From NCBI GenBank assembly GCA_020639195.1, contig JACKHB010000003.1, positions 310,001 through 374,000 of the forward strand: a stretch of 64,000 nucleotides of DNA, in the 5' to 3' direction. The notes under the pieces are model-generated. The model saw only the letters and a program-made list of their open reading frames with translations. It had not been told where the DNA came from and did no database searches. The position numbers and the translations under genes are program-made. Below are positions 10,187 to 18,416 of the stretch, in pieces; within the stretch, counting starts at the first letter, position 1; each line of letters starts with the position of its first letter. This stretch comes from Phycisphaeraceae bacterium (GTDB lineage: Bacteria > Planctomycetota > Phycisphaerae > Phycisphaerales > UBA1924).

Positions 10187-10612
10187 TCAGGCGGACGCCG
10201 AGGCCTTCGCGGCGAGGCCATTCTTGGCCTTGTAATCGGCGATCGCGGCCTTGATCGCGTCCTCGGCGAGCACCGAGCAGTGGATCTTGACCGGCGGGAG
10301 CTGAAGCTCCTCGACGATCTCGGTGTTGCGAATCGCCAGGCCGTCGTCGAGAGTGCGCCCCTTGAGCCACTCCGTCGCCAGGGAACTGCTCGCGATCGCC
10401 GAGCCGCAGCCGAAGCATTTGAACCGGGCGTCCTCGATGACCCCCGAGTCCTGATTGACCTTGATCTGGAGCTGCATGACATCGCCGCACTCCGGGGCCC
10501 CAACCAGGCCCACGCCGATGTCCTTGCGCTGCTTCACATCGCCCGATGCGCCGAAGTTGCCCACATTTCGGGGCTTCTCGTAGTGGTCGATGATCTTCTG
10601 TCCGTACGCCAT
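10187..10612 (-). CDS. iscU: iron-sulfur cluster assembly scaffold IscU
   Basis: IscU holds the nascent Fe-S cluster made with sulfur from IscS. The 141 residues start with MAYGQKIIDHYEKPRNVGNF. The three cluster cysteines are in GAPECGDVMQLQIKV, KCFGCGSAIASSSLATEW and KIHCSVLAEDAIKAA, with the aspartate partner in the first motif. This is the ISC type rather than the SufU type, which has an insertion after the first motif. The Ala-rich tail (AAKASASA) is a little longer than in E. coli. It follows iscS after 39 bases. Confidence 0.94.
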   Translation of the reverse strand: MAYGQKIIDHYEKPRNVGNFGASGDVKQRKDIGVGLVGAPECGDVMQLQIKVNQDSGVIEDARFKCFGCGSAIASSSLATEWLKGRTLDDGLAIRNTEIVEELQLPPVKIHCSVLAEDAIKAAIADYKAKNGLAAKASASA

Positions 10613-10651
10613 GGGGTGCTCCCTGGGTGTTCGCGAGGCCGAGGGCGGCTC

Positions 10652-11884
10652 CTAGTGGGCCTGCCACTCGATCTTGGTGATATCGATGCCTTCCTTGTGC
10701 ATGTCGTAGAGGGGGCTGAGCTCGCGGAGCTTGCTGACCGCACGGACGGTCGCGTCGATCGCGTAGTCGATCTCCTGCTGAGTCGTCCATCGACCGAGGC
10801 TCATCCGCAGCGAGCTGTGGGCGAGATCATCGCCGATGCCGATCGCCTTGAGCACGTAGCTCGGCTCGAGGCTGGCGCTCGTGCAGGCCGACCCCGAACT
10901 CATGGCGATCTCCTTGAGGGCCATCATCAGGCTCTCTCCCTCGACGAATCCGTAGGAGATGTTCGCGATGTTCGGGAGTCGGCGGTCCCGATCGCCGTTG
11001 ATCTGCGTCGTGTCCAGGCGGCTGGTGATGCCCTCCTCCAGCCGGCGGCGGAGCGTGAGCAACCGCTCGCGCTCGGCGTCCATCTCGCGCTGGCAGATCT
11101 CGCACGCCGCGCCCAGGCCGACGATGCCCGGCACGTTCAGCGTTCCCGAGCGGAACCCGCGTTCCTGCCCGCCGCCCTCCGAGATCGCCTGGACCCGGAT
11201 GCGGGGCTTGCGCCGACGCACGTACAGCGCGCCGACGCCCTTGGGGCCGTAGATCTTGTGTCCGCTCAGGCTGAGCAGATCGACGTTGTCGCGGTTGACG
11301 TCGGTGGGCATCTTGCCGACCCACTGCGTGGCATCGGTGTGGAACACGATGCCACGGTCGTGGCAGAGCGCGCCGATCTCAGGCACCTCGTTGATCGTCC
11401 CCATCTCGTTGTTGGCCCACATGATCGTCACGAGGATGGTGTCGTCGCGGAGCTCCCGCTCGACCATCTCACGCGTTACGATGCCGTCGCGCGGGGGTTC
11501 GAGCAGCGTGACGTCGAAACCCTCTTTCTGGAGGCGCTTGCACGGATCGAGCACGGCCTTGTGCTCGATGGCGCAAGAGATGATGTGGCCGCGACCCGCG
11601 CTGCCCTGGGGTGCTCTGGCGTACATGTACGCGCCGCCCTTGATGGCGAGGTTGTTGCTCTCGGTGGAGCCCGACGTGAAGATGATCTCTTTGCGGTCTG
11701 CGCCCAACAACGAGGCGACCTGCTCGCGGGCCAGGTCCACGACCTCCTCGGCCCGCCACCCGAACCCGTGGTTCCGGCTTCCGGGATTGCCGAAATTCTC
11801 CGTGAAACACGGCAGCATGGCCTCGACCACGCGAGGATCGCACGGGGTGGTCGCGGCGTGATCCAGATAGATCGGCAGTCGCAT
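10652..11884 (-). CDS. iscS: cysteine desulfurase IscS
   Basis: This PLP enzyme converts cysteine to alanine and passes sulfane sulfur to IscU. The 410 residues include the N-terminal YLDHAATTPCDPRVVEAM, IIFTSGSTESNNLAIKG, the PLP lysine in LLSLSGHKIYGPKGVGAL, and the catalytic-loop cysteine in MSSGSACTSASLEPSYVL. Length and loop place it in group I (IscS/NifS). ATG 11884 is preceded by GGAGAGACTG; an earlier in-frame ATG at 11956 would add 24 residues with no homology. No iscR-like regulator lies upstream; an RsbW-like gene does, with about 120 bases between. Confidence 0.94.
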   Translation of the reverse strand: MRLPIYLDHAATTPCDPRVVEAMLPCFTENFGNPGSRNHGFGWRAEEVVDLAREQVASLLGADRKEIIFTSGSTESNNLAIKGGAYMYARAPQGSAGRGHIISCAIEHKAVLDPCKRLQKEGFDVTLLEPPRDGIVTREMVERELRDDTILVTIMWANNEMGTINEVPEIGALCHDRGIVFHTDATQWVGKMPTDVNRDNVDLLSLSGHKIYGPKGVGALYVRRRKPRIRVQAISEGGGQERGFRSGTLNVPGIVGLGAACEICQREMDAERERLLTLRRRLEEGITSRLDTTQINGDRDRRLPNIANISYGFVEGESLMMALKEIAMSSGSACTSASLEPSYVLKAIGIGDDLAHSSLRMSLGRWTTQQEIDYAIDATVRAVSKLRELSPLYDMHKEGIDITKIEWQAH

Positions 11885-12008
11885 CAGTCTCTCCGAGTCC
11901 CCTTCTGGCGTCTCGGACGGCCACAAGTGGGACCAATGAATCTTAGAATCATTCAATGATAGGGATCGATCGTCAAACGGACAACCGGTCCGGATTGCCC
12001 CAAAGAGC

Positions 12009-12452
12009 CTAGCCGCGCCCGGGTCTGCGGTACTCCATTTCCACCCGGTTGCCGCGATCGTTGAACCGCATGTCGGACATGTAGGCCCGGATCAACAGGA
12101 GCCCGCGCCCGCTGGGCTTGTCCAGATTCTCGTCGTGGGTGGGGTCTGGCACTGCGCCGGGATCGAACCCCCGGCCGCGGTCTTCGACAGAGACCGTTAC
12201 CCGGCTGGAGTCCACCACAAACTCGACGTGGATGGGGTCTTCCGGGCACTGGGCGTGGCCATGTCGGAACGCGTTCGAGACGGCCTCTTCCATCGCCAGG
12301 CGGACGGCGAAGACCGAAGCGCTGGAATACCCGTGCCGGACGAGCACCTCTTCGAGCGTGCTTCGCAGCCGGTCGACCTCGTCCTCCCGATTCCGCACGT
12401 CGAGCGTTGCTCGATCCGGGCTGGTGTCGGACGGATCCGGAAGGTCTGGCAT
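12009..12452 (-). CDS. RsbW/SpoIIAB-like anti-sigma factor kinase (HATPase_c)
   Basis: The 147-residue protein is a stand-alone GHKL ATPase domain. The N box is AMEEAVSNAFRHGH, the G1 box is DRGRGFDPG and the G2 region is GRGLLLIRAYMSD. Such proteins bind a sigma factor and phosphorylate a serine of a STAS antagonist, or act in related partner-switching circuits. It starts four bases after the STAS gene, so the two are surely one unit. No sigma factor or PP2C phosphatase gene is adjacent, so the target must be elsewhere. Confidence 0.87.
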   Translation of the reverse strand: MPDLPDPSDTSPDRATLDVRNREDEVDRLRSTLEEVLVRHGYSSASVFAVRLAMEEAVSNAFRHGHAQCPEDPIHVEFVVDSSRVTVSVEDRGRGFDPGAVPDPTHDENLDKPSGRGLLLIRAYMSDMRFNDRGNRVEMEYRRPGRG

Positions 12453-12456
12453 GAGG

Positions 12457-12816
12457 CTACTGGAAGCTGGCGATGGCCTGCGATTCGTCCTCGTGGATGT
12501 TGAAGATCTTGTTGAGCCGGGTGATCACGAAGACCTCGTAGATCTGTGGGTCGATGTCCGAGAGGCGGAGCTGGCCCGACTTGGCCTTGATTCGGTTGTT
12601 GATGGTGATCAGCGTGCCCAGGGCGGCGCTGGAAAGGTGGTCCACGTTCGCGAAGCTGATGAGCAGGCGCGGGTTCGTCTCGGCGTCGATGATCTGGCTG
12701 ATCTCCTCGCCGATCTGCTGGATGTTGGCCTCATCCAGGATATTGCGATCGATGAATTCGACGCGGATGATCCCGTCCTGGCGGCGAACGCGGAGCCTGG
12801 AATCCTCATGGGGCAT
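12457..12816 (-). CDS. STAS-domain anti-sigma factor antagonist
   Basis: This 119-residue single STAS domain is the partner of the RsbW-like kinase just downstream. The phospho-acceptor region reads VDHLSSAALGTLITINN, where Ser63 corresponds to the switch serine of SpoIIAA (DSSGLG). Phosphorylation by the kinase would release or hold the kinase's other target. ATG 12816 is chosen because the open frame upstream runs through the region before a minus-strand terminator (12914-12945) and shows no domain. The end of the protein, DESQAIASF, is typical for the family. Confidence 0.87.
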   Translation of the reverse strand: MPHEDSRLRVRRQDGIIRVEFIDRNILDEANIQQIGEEISQIIDAETNPRLLISFANVDHLSSAALGTLITINNRIKAKSGQLRLSDIDPQIYEVFVITRLNKIFNIHEDESQAIASFQ

Positions 12817-12913
12817 GCAGCACCTCGTGGGCCGTCCGATTGAGCCCGGGACAGTATAGGGGACGGTGGCTGAGCGTGCTTGGGGCTCGCGGCACTGATT
12901 GCCCGTCCGGCCC

Positions 12914-12945
12914 AAGAAAACGGGCGGGCCGCTGGGGCCCGCCCG
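12914..12945 (-). terminator. intrinsic terminator after the secretin gene
   Basis: On the minus strand a perfect 10-bp stem (CGGGCGGGCC with GGCCCGCCCG, 5-base loop; 12945-12921) is followed directly by TTTTCTT (12920-12914). It lies 28 bases after the secretin stop and separates that gene from the STAS/RsbW unit. Confidence 0.85.
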
Positions 12946-12972
12946 GTCCAGATGACTCAGAAGCGGCCTTGC

Positions 12973-15900
12973 TCAGGTGCCGCCGAGGGTGTCGAGCAGA
13001 CCCGGGAACTGCGACTCCTCCTGCTCGCTCTGGATGAGCACCGTCGGCTTGAGCAGGATGAGCAGCGTTGATTCTTCCTTGCTCTCGATGCGGTTGGAGA
13101 AGAACCGATTGACGATCGGGATCTTGGAGAGCACCGGCACGCCCGACTCCACCTCGAACTCGCTGACCAGGCGTTGCCCGCCGAGCAGAATGGTGCCCTG
13201 ATCCGGCACGGTCACGGTTGTCTGCACGCGGGTGACCGTGGTAGTGGGCACCTGGATGAACGACTGGGTGTCCTGCGAACTGACGAGCTGGCCGCCGGCG
13301 ACGGCCGTTACGGGCTGGCTCTCAAAGCCCTCGATCTTGGCGATCGCGGCGTCCACGTTCAGGGTCACGTAGCGGCGGTCGGCGGAGATCGTGCCTTCGG
13401 CGATCAGGCGCACGCCCTCGGAGATGACGTCGATGGTCGGATCGAAGCCGACGGCCGAGTCGGACACGATGGGCTGCAGGTCCGAGATGAAGCCGACCTG
13501 TGTCACGACGTAGATATTCGAGGTTTGGCCGTTGGTGAAGGTGAGGCGCGGGGCCGTCAGCGTGACCGTCCGGCGATCCGCCTGGGTGGCCTGAACGAGG
13601 AAGTCCACCTGGACGTCGTCGAGGAACGTGCCGGCCACACCCAGCGCCGGGGCGCCGCCGAGGATCTGCGATGCGATGCCCTGCGAGGGCAGGAGGCTGC
13701 TCGCGATGCCCAGCGAGTTGGAGGTCGTGCCGATCGGCGACAGATTCGCGGGAGGGAGCGTTCCGACGGCCGTGCCGCCTGGTGGCTGCGTCGAGCCCTG
13801 CACATCACGGAGCAGGCGGCCGTCGTTGAAGAAGTCGGAGGGCAGGATCGTCGGGTCGGTGGCCCGGGCCGCCGCGATCTGGTTGTTGTTGGCGTTGAAG
13901 TACACGTCGAAGTCGAAGCCAATCTGCTCGAAGAAGTCCTGGCTGACGAGCATGAACCGCGCCTCGACGTTGATCTGCATGGCGCGAACGTCGCGGAGCG
14001 TCGAGAGCAGGCCGCGGATCTGCTGGTGGTTGGCCGGCGTGTTGGTCACGATCAACTGACCGTTCCAGTCGTGCATCGAGCCCGTATCACCGCCGTTGTC
14101 GCGCCAGCCCTCAAAGTCCACGGTCTCGCGGATGAGGTCCTTGAGTCGATCCAGCCGCTCCTGCGTGGGGCGCTCGTTCCAGCCGTTCTCCGTCGCGGCG
14201 TGCGAGAATGGGCTGGCTCCGCCCGTCTCGGAGCGGGCTTGCAGCACGCTGGCCAGATCGAACACGGGCGCCTCGGTGTAGTCGGGAACCTCGATGATGA
14301 GGTCGCCGACCTCGTACACCTCAGTGACTTTGTGCGAGCGGATCTTCTGATCGGAACTGACCAGCAGCACGCCGCCCTTGACGGTCCACGAGGCCTTCTC
14401 GCCGAACTCGGGATCGCCCACCTTCTCAAGCACGCGCTCGAGGACGGTTTCGACGGGCACGTTCCGCAGGCTCAGGTTGATCAGGCTCTCGCGCGGGATG
14501 TTCGCCGCGGCCAGCGCCGGCCACTCCACGTCCATGTTCACCTGCGCGTACTGCTGAAGGTACCCCAGGGCCTCGTCGAGCGTGTTGTTGGAGAAATCGA
14601 CCCGCGGGATGTTGCGGTCGTGGATCGCCGCGAGGACCGCCCGATTCTCGGGGCTCTGGGCGTACTGGCTGCCCGGCGAACGGAGGTAGGAGAGCTGCGG
14701 CCAGTCCTTGGGGTAGTTGACGATGCTCAGGGGCGGGATCGCCGCCTCGGCGTTGTCCACGATCAGTTCCGCGATGTTGGCGCGCTTCTCGGTGCGGAGC
14801 GCCCACCATTCCTGGAACAGCGCGGCGTCATGGAGAATGTCCTTGAGGAGCAGGCCCTGGGGGTTGTTGGGATCGAGGAACAGGATCTGCTGCTCGACGA
14901 CATCAATCGCCTCGCGATACTGGCGATTCAACTGAAGGTCGCGGACGCGGATGATCGCCTCGTTGATGCGGCGCTGGCGGTCCAGCTCGCGCTCGCGCCG
15001 CTCCTGGTCGGCCAGCTGGGCGAGTTCGGCTTCCTTGGCCCGGATCGTCGCGATGCGCGCATCCTCGGCCCGCTGATCGATTTGGGCGGCCAGGGTGTTG
15101 GAGCGATCGCGCCGCGTGTCGTATTCAGCGGTCGAGAACAGGTCGCGCGCGCCATCGAGCCGCAAATTTGCGCGTCCGACCGCCTCGCGAGCGCCGCTGA
15201 AGTTGCCCGAATCCAGCGCCCTCTGGGCGTCGGCCATGTAGGTTTCGAAGCTGGCCCGGACTTCCTGTCTCGCAGCCTCACGCTGGCGGACCACCTCATC
15301 GACGTCGGGATTCGGCTGGTCCTGCAGTCGAACCTGCATATCCGTGACTTTCGCGGCGAGGTCCGCCTGCTGATTCGCGTCCAGGCTGCCCACATACTCC
15401 CGCTGGACCTGCTGGTAGAGGTTGAGGGCATCTCGCAGACGGCCCTGGGAAACCGCGCGATCGGCCTCGGCCATCAGGCGTGCGGCCTCCTGGCGATTCG
15501 CTTCACCGATCAGGTCATCGACCGGCGGCTCAGTGGCGGGTTGGTCGGGCTGGATCGACAGTGTCACGGGCGCGGGTCGAGCCTCCTCGCCGAGCGCCCG
15601 CATCTGGTAGTCTTCGACCTGCGCCTGTTGCCCCGGCGTCAGGGCGATGCCGGAGCGAACGATCCACGACAGATCGGTCTGCGCCGAGGCGAGGTCGGCG
15701 CCGTCAAGCGCGGTCCCGATGCGCTCGAGCGTTCCATCCAGGCGGCTCTGAAGGGCAAGCCGCTCCTCGCCGATCGAGTCCAGAAGGCGTTCGGCCCGGA
15801 CAAGGCGGCCACGCTCCACACCCTGGCTCGACATCACCGCCTCGGCGTGGCGCTGGGCGACGATCAGGTCGCCCTCCTCGAAGGCGACCTCAGCCTTTTG

Positions 15901-16209
15901 CAGGCTCAGCTCGGCCGGGGGCAATTGTCGCACCTTGCGGGACGCATCGGCACACATCTGGAACGCGTGGTCGCGCTCCCGATTGGAGAGACCCTCGGGC
16001 GACTCGAGCAATCCAAGCAGCACGGCTCGGGCTCGCACCGGCTGATTGGCCTGCAACAGGTCTGAAGCTCTCAGCAGCAGCGCCTCGGCGCTCGCCTCGG
16101 CCGTCTCGCCGGGGGGCTCAGCCGCGAGCGTCGGCGCCGCGAGGGGCAAGCCGACGACGGCCAGAAGGGTCAGAGCCGAGAGTGCCGGACGTCGAGCGAG
16201 CCTGAGCAT
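12973..16209 (-). CDS. secretin (type II/III secretion or type IV pilus outer-membrane channel) with long periplasmic N-terminus
   Basis: Secretins form the outer-membrane gate of type II secretion and type IV pilus machines. This one has 1,078 residues. It starts with a signal peptide (LSALTLLAVVGLPLAAPTLA), followed by roughly 450 residues of Glu/Arg/Ala-rich helical, TPR- or coiled-coil-like sequence. N-domain segments follow (VDFSNNTLDEALGYLQQYA; QLIVTNTPANHQQIRGLLS), and the secretin core ends VPDQGTILLGGQRLVSEFEVE, VPVLSKIPIVNRFFSNR and ESTLLILLKPTVLIQ. The ring-forming VPxLxxIPxxxxxF motif is intact. The long helical N-terminus is common in planctomycete secretins. ATG 16209 has GGAGACGCCGC upstream. 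The pilus operon at 35,355-41,726 is a possible partner, by inference. Confidence 0.9.
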   Translation of the reverse strand: MLRLARRPALSALTLLAVVGLPLAAPTLAAEPPGETAEASAEALLLRASDLLQANQPVRARAVLLGLLESPEGLSNRERDHAFQMCADASRKVRQLPPAELSLQKAEVAFEEGDLIVAQRHAEAVMSSQGVERGRLVRAERLLDSIGEERLALQSRLDGTLERIGTALDGADLASAQTDLSWIVRSGIALTPGQQAQVEDYQMRALGEEARPAPVTLSIQPDQPATEPPVDDLIGEANRQEAARLMAEADRAVSQGRLRDALNLYQQVQREYVGSLDANQQADLAAKVTDMQVRLQDQPNPDVDEVVRQREAARQEVRASFETYMADAQRALDSGNFSGAREAVGRANLRLDGARDLFSTAEYDTRRDRSNTLAAQIDQRAEDARIATIRAKEAELAQLADQERRERELDRQRRINEAIIRVRDLQLNRQYREAIDVVEQQILFLDPNNPQGLLLKDILHDAALFQEWWALRTEKRANIAELIVDNAEAAIPPLSIVNYPKDWPQLSYLRSPGSQYAQSPENRAVLAAIHDRNIPRVDFSNNTLDEALGYLQQYAQVNMDVEWPALAAANIPRESLINLSLRNVPVETVLERVLEKVGDPEFGEKASWTVKGGVLLVSSDQKIRSHKVTEVYEVGDLIIEVPDYTEAPVFDLASVLQARSETGGASPFSHAATENGWNERPTQERLDRLKDLIRETVDFEGWRDNGGDTGSMHDWNGQLIVTNTPANHQQIRGLLSTLRDVRAMQINVEARFMLVSQDFFEQIGFDFDVYFNANNNQIAAARATDPTILPSDFFNDGRLLRDVQGSTQPPGGTAVGTLPPANLSPIGTTSNSLGIASSLLPSQGIASQILGGAPALGVAGTFLDDVQVDFLVQATQADRRTVTLTAPRLTFTNGQTSNIYVVTQVGFISDLQPIVSDSAVGFDPTIDVISEGVRLIAEGTISADRRYVTLNVDAAIAKIEGFESQPVTAVAGGQLVSSQDTQSFIQVPTTTVTRVQTTVTVPDQGTILLGGQRLVSEFEVESGVPVLSKIPIVNRFFSNRIESKEESTLLILLKPTVLIQSEQEESQFPGLLDTLGGT

Positions 16210-16586
16210 GCGGCGTCTCCAATGCGAGCCGATGAATGCGGGTTCACAGGGGGTGCGAGTTCCACTCTCCGGCAGGGCGAACGCCAAACCGGATGATCAA
16301 CCAACACAAGCAGATCCGTCTTCACCTTCGACGAACCGGCCCCCGATCCGGTTCCATCTCCGTACCAATCACGCGACGGGCCCAGGATTCGCACGAATCC
16401 GGGGTGAGGGGTTGCAGAGTAGCCTCCGGGCTCGCGGAACGCAAACGGTTGTCCCCATGCGGAATCCTCGCGCAACCCCTGCCGCCTGAACGCTCCACGC
16501 TCCGGGATCTCCGGGCTGAGCAGGGCGGTTCGGAGAGAGGTCGTGACCGGTTCCGTTTCCAAGACCCTCTCCCGCCGCGAGAGCGC
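16210..16586. other. 377-base stretch without a supported gene
   Basis: This lies between the stop of the minus-strand gene at 16587 and the secretin start. A minus-strand frame of 130 codons (16562-16170) is open, but it overlaps the secretin start and shows no recognisable domain or codon bias. It probably contains the secretin promoter and leader; I could not pick convincing -35/-10 boxes. Confidence 0.5.
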
Positions 16587-17600
16587 TTACCCGAGCCACC
16601 GGCTCGCGATCACCTGCTCCTTCAGCGCTTGCCCCTCGCCGGGCACGGCGTTGCGGGGCGGGCGCCGGTACCGGGTCAGAAGCTCGGTCTCGGCGTCGGC
16701 TCGCACACGATCCGCCGAGAGCACGAACGTGTCTCGAACGCGGTCCCGTCCGGTCCGCATCATCCGGGTGGTCACGTCCAGGGCCATTTCCTCCGCGCGG
16801 GCCAGGGACCCCGCGTGCAGGAGGATCTCGCCGTAGCGGGCGTCAGCGTCACCTTCCAACACCACCCGAACCACGCATCGCCAGCGGGTGACCCCGAGGT
16901 CGTTCCCGTCGTCGTCGATATTCGATTCCGCGTCGACGTTGAGCGAGAGGGCCCAATCGTCACGGAGTCGCTCGACAATCTCCTCCGGCATCAGAAGATC
17001 CGGGCGGTCTTCGGGGAAGACGAGCACGCTCCGGTGCTCGTGGGCCGCGGCGTCGGCGCCCGCAGGCTCTTCGATCTGCGTCAGATCGAACGCCTTGAGG
17101 ACCCGCTCGACGCCCTCTCGACCCTCGGGCAGGCATCTGATCGTGATGATCTTGTGCTCATCGAGGAAGACATAGAAGAACGGGTCGTCGCTGAGCGCCC
17201 CGAATCCGCAGAGTCCGTCCTCGAACAGGAACGCGCCGAACTGCTGGATGCCATCCAGGAATCGATCGAGGCCGATGGGCTCGTACGCAATGTAGGGGTC
17301 GATCTCGCGAAAGGCGTCGTGCCCCATCACGTCGAGAATCGGAAAGACCCGGGCGGGCAAGAGAGAGAACAGCGACCGAAGCAGGGGGCGCGAGCGCTCC
17401 GCCGAGATCACCACTTCGTACACATACCGGTCGGGCCACTCCTCCCACTCGCCCGATTCTTCCCCACCGTCGGCGGGCTCGAAGTCCACGCAATATCCCG
17501 GCACCGGGGCCATGTCCTCGATCGGGTACACCCCCAGCGGGAACCGGAATCCTCCGATTTCCTTGCGCGAGACCGATGTGTCGAGCTCGCATCGGGCCAT
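16587..17600 (-). CDS. hypothetical protein, acidic, soluble
   Basis: No family recognised. The 337 residues start MARCELDTSVSRKEIGGFRF at ATG 17600. They are acidic and have no signal peptide or membrane segment. Aromatic-rich strands (DPYIAYEPIGLDRFLDG, FGAFLFEDGLCGFG) and regular helix-strand sequence suggest a folded cytosolic protein. The frame is open upstream to 18119, but that part lies antisense to coaX and is a shadow. The gene is divergent from coaX with 42 bases between starts, so the two share a promoter region. I suggest a lineage-restricted protein; no function can be given. Confidence 0.7.
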   Translation of the reverse strand: MARCELDTSVSRKEIGGFRFPLGVYPIEDMAPVPGYCVDFEPADGGEESGEWEEWPDRYVYEVVISAERSRPLLRSLFSLLPARVFPILDVMGHDAFREIDPYIAYEPIGLDRFLDGIQQFGAFLFEDGLCGFGALSDDPFFYVFLDEHKIITIRCLPEGREGVERVLKAFDLTQIEEPAGADAAAHEHRSVLVFPEDRPDLLMPEEIVERLRDDWALSLNVDAESNIDDDGNDLGVTRWRCVVRVVLEGDADARYGEILLHAGSLARAEEMALDVTTRMMRTGRDRVRDTFVLSADRVRADAETELLTRYRRPPRNAVPGEGQALKEQVIASRWLG

Positions 17601-17642
17601 GGTCGCAAGCGTAGTCGGCGGCCTCACGCGTAGGCTTGGCCC

Positions 17643-18416
17643 ATGAGCCCCGATGTCTTCCTCGCGCTGGCCATCGGCAACACCCGCGCCCGCGCGGGTC
17701 GATTCGAGGGGGCGGTCCTGCACGATGCTCGCTCCCTGTCGGTTGATCCCTCCGAGATCGTCGAGGCCCTGCGGGAACTCGCGGGGGATCGGGAAGCCAT
17801 GCTTGTGGCCACGAGCTCGGTCAACGGCCCCGCAGCCGAGGCAATCGAGCGGCGCCTCGCGGGCGAGCCCGTGCTGCGCTTTGCGCTGGTACGCCGCGAC
17901 CTGCCGATCGACCTCCAACACTCCTTGGACGACGATCGCACCGTGGGCACCGATCGGCTGGTCTGTGCGATCGGCGCGTTTGGCCGGGCCCGACAGGCCT
18001 GTATCGTGATCGACGCCGGCACCGCGATCACGGTCGACTTTGTGGATGGCGAGGGCGGGTTTCATGGGGGCGCGATCGCCCCCGGAGTGCGCATGATGCT
18101 CACTTCGCTGCACGAGCACACCGCCTCGCTACCCCTGGTCGAGATCGGATCGGGCGACGAGCCGACCACGGTCCAGGGCAAGGACACTCCGGGAGCGATT
18201 CGCCTCGGCGTGCTCTGCGCCGCCCGGGGCCTCGTGCACCACCTGATCGATCGCTACGCGGAGGCCTATGGCGCGTACCCCCAGATCGTCGCGACCGGTG
18301 GAGATGCAGGACTCCTGTTCTCGAGCGACCCGCTGATCGAGCACGTCGTCCCGGACCTGCAACTGCTCGGCATCGAGCGGATTGTCCGGGACGCCCTCGA
18401 CGAAGCGGACGACTGA
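17643..18416 (+). CDS. coaX: type III pantothenate kinase
   Basis: CoaX phosphorylates pantothenate at the first step of coenzyme A synthesis and is an ASKHA-fold enzyme. The 257 residues show AIGNTRARAGRF near the start (phosphate 1 motif; the usual DxGNT aspartate is replaced by Ala-Ile), TVGTDRLVCAIGAF (the family GxDR motif), CIVIDAGTAITVDFVDG, FHGGAIAPGVRMM and IVATGGDAGLL. Family length is about 250. The loss of the first-strand Asp (AIGNT for DIGNT) is unusual, because that residue normally binds phosphate or metal. Its TGA overlaps the next ATG by one base, starting a four-gene run. Confidence 0.88.
   Translation: MSPDVFLALAIGNTRARAGRFEGAVLHDARSLSVDPSEIVEALRELAGDREAMLVATSSVNGPAAEAIERRLAGEPVLRFALVRRDLPIDLQHSLDDDRTVGTDRLVCAIGAFGRARQACIVIDAGTAITVDFVDGEGGFHGGAIAPGVRMMLTSLHEHTASLPLVEIGSGDEPTTVQGKDTPGAIRLGVLCAARGLVHHLIDRYAEAYGAYPQIVATGGDAGLLFSSDPLIEHVVPDLQLLGIERIVRDALDEADD

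Noticed and set aside
10280..11959. Plus frame opposite iscU and iscS
   Set aside because: Antisense to two strongly supported genes, no domain.
13174..16065. 963-codon plus frame opposite the secretin gene
   Set aside because: A shadow of the secretin's codon bias: His/Arg/Gly-rich, no motif, and no start with ribosome site.
16170..16562. 130-codon minus frame upstream of the secretin
   Set aside because: It overlaps the secretin start, has no domain and no ribosome site; recorded only as part of the non-coding stretch.
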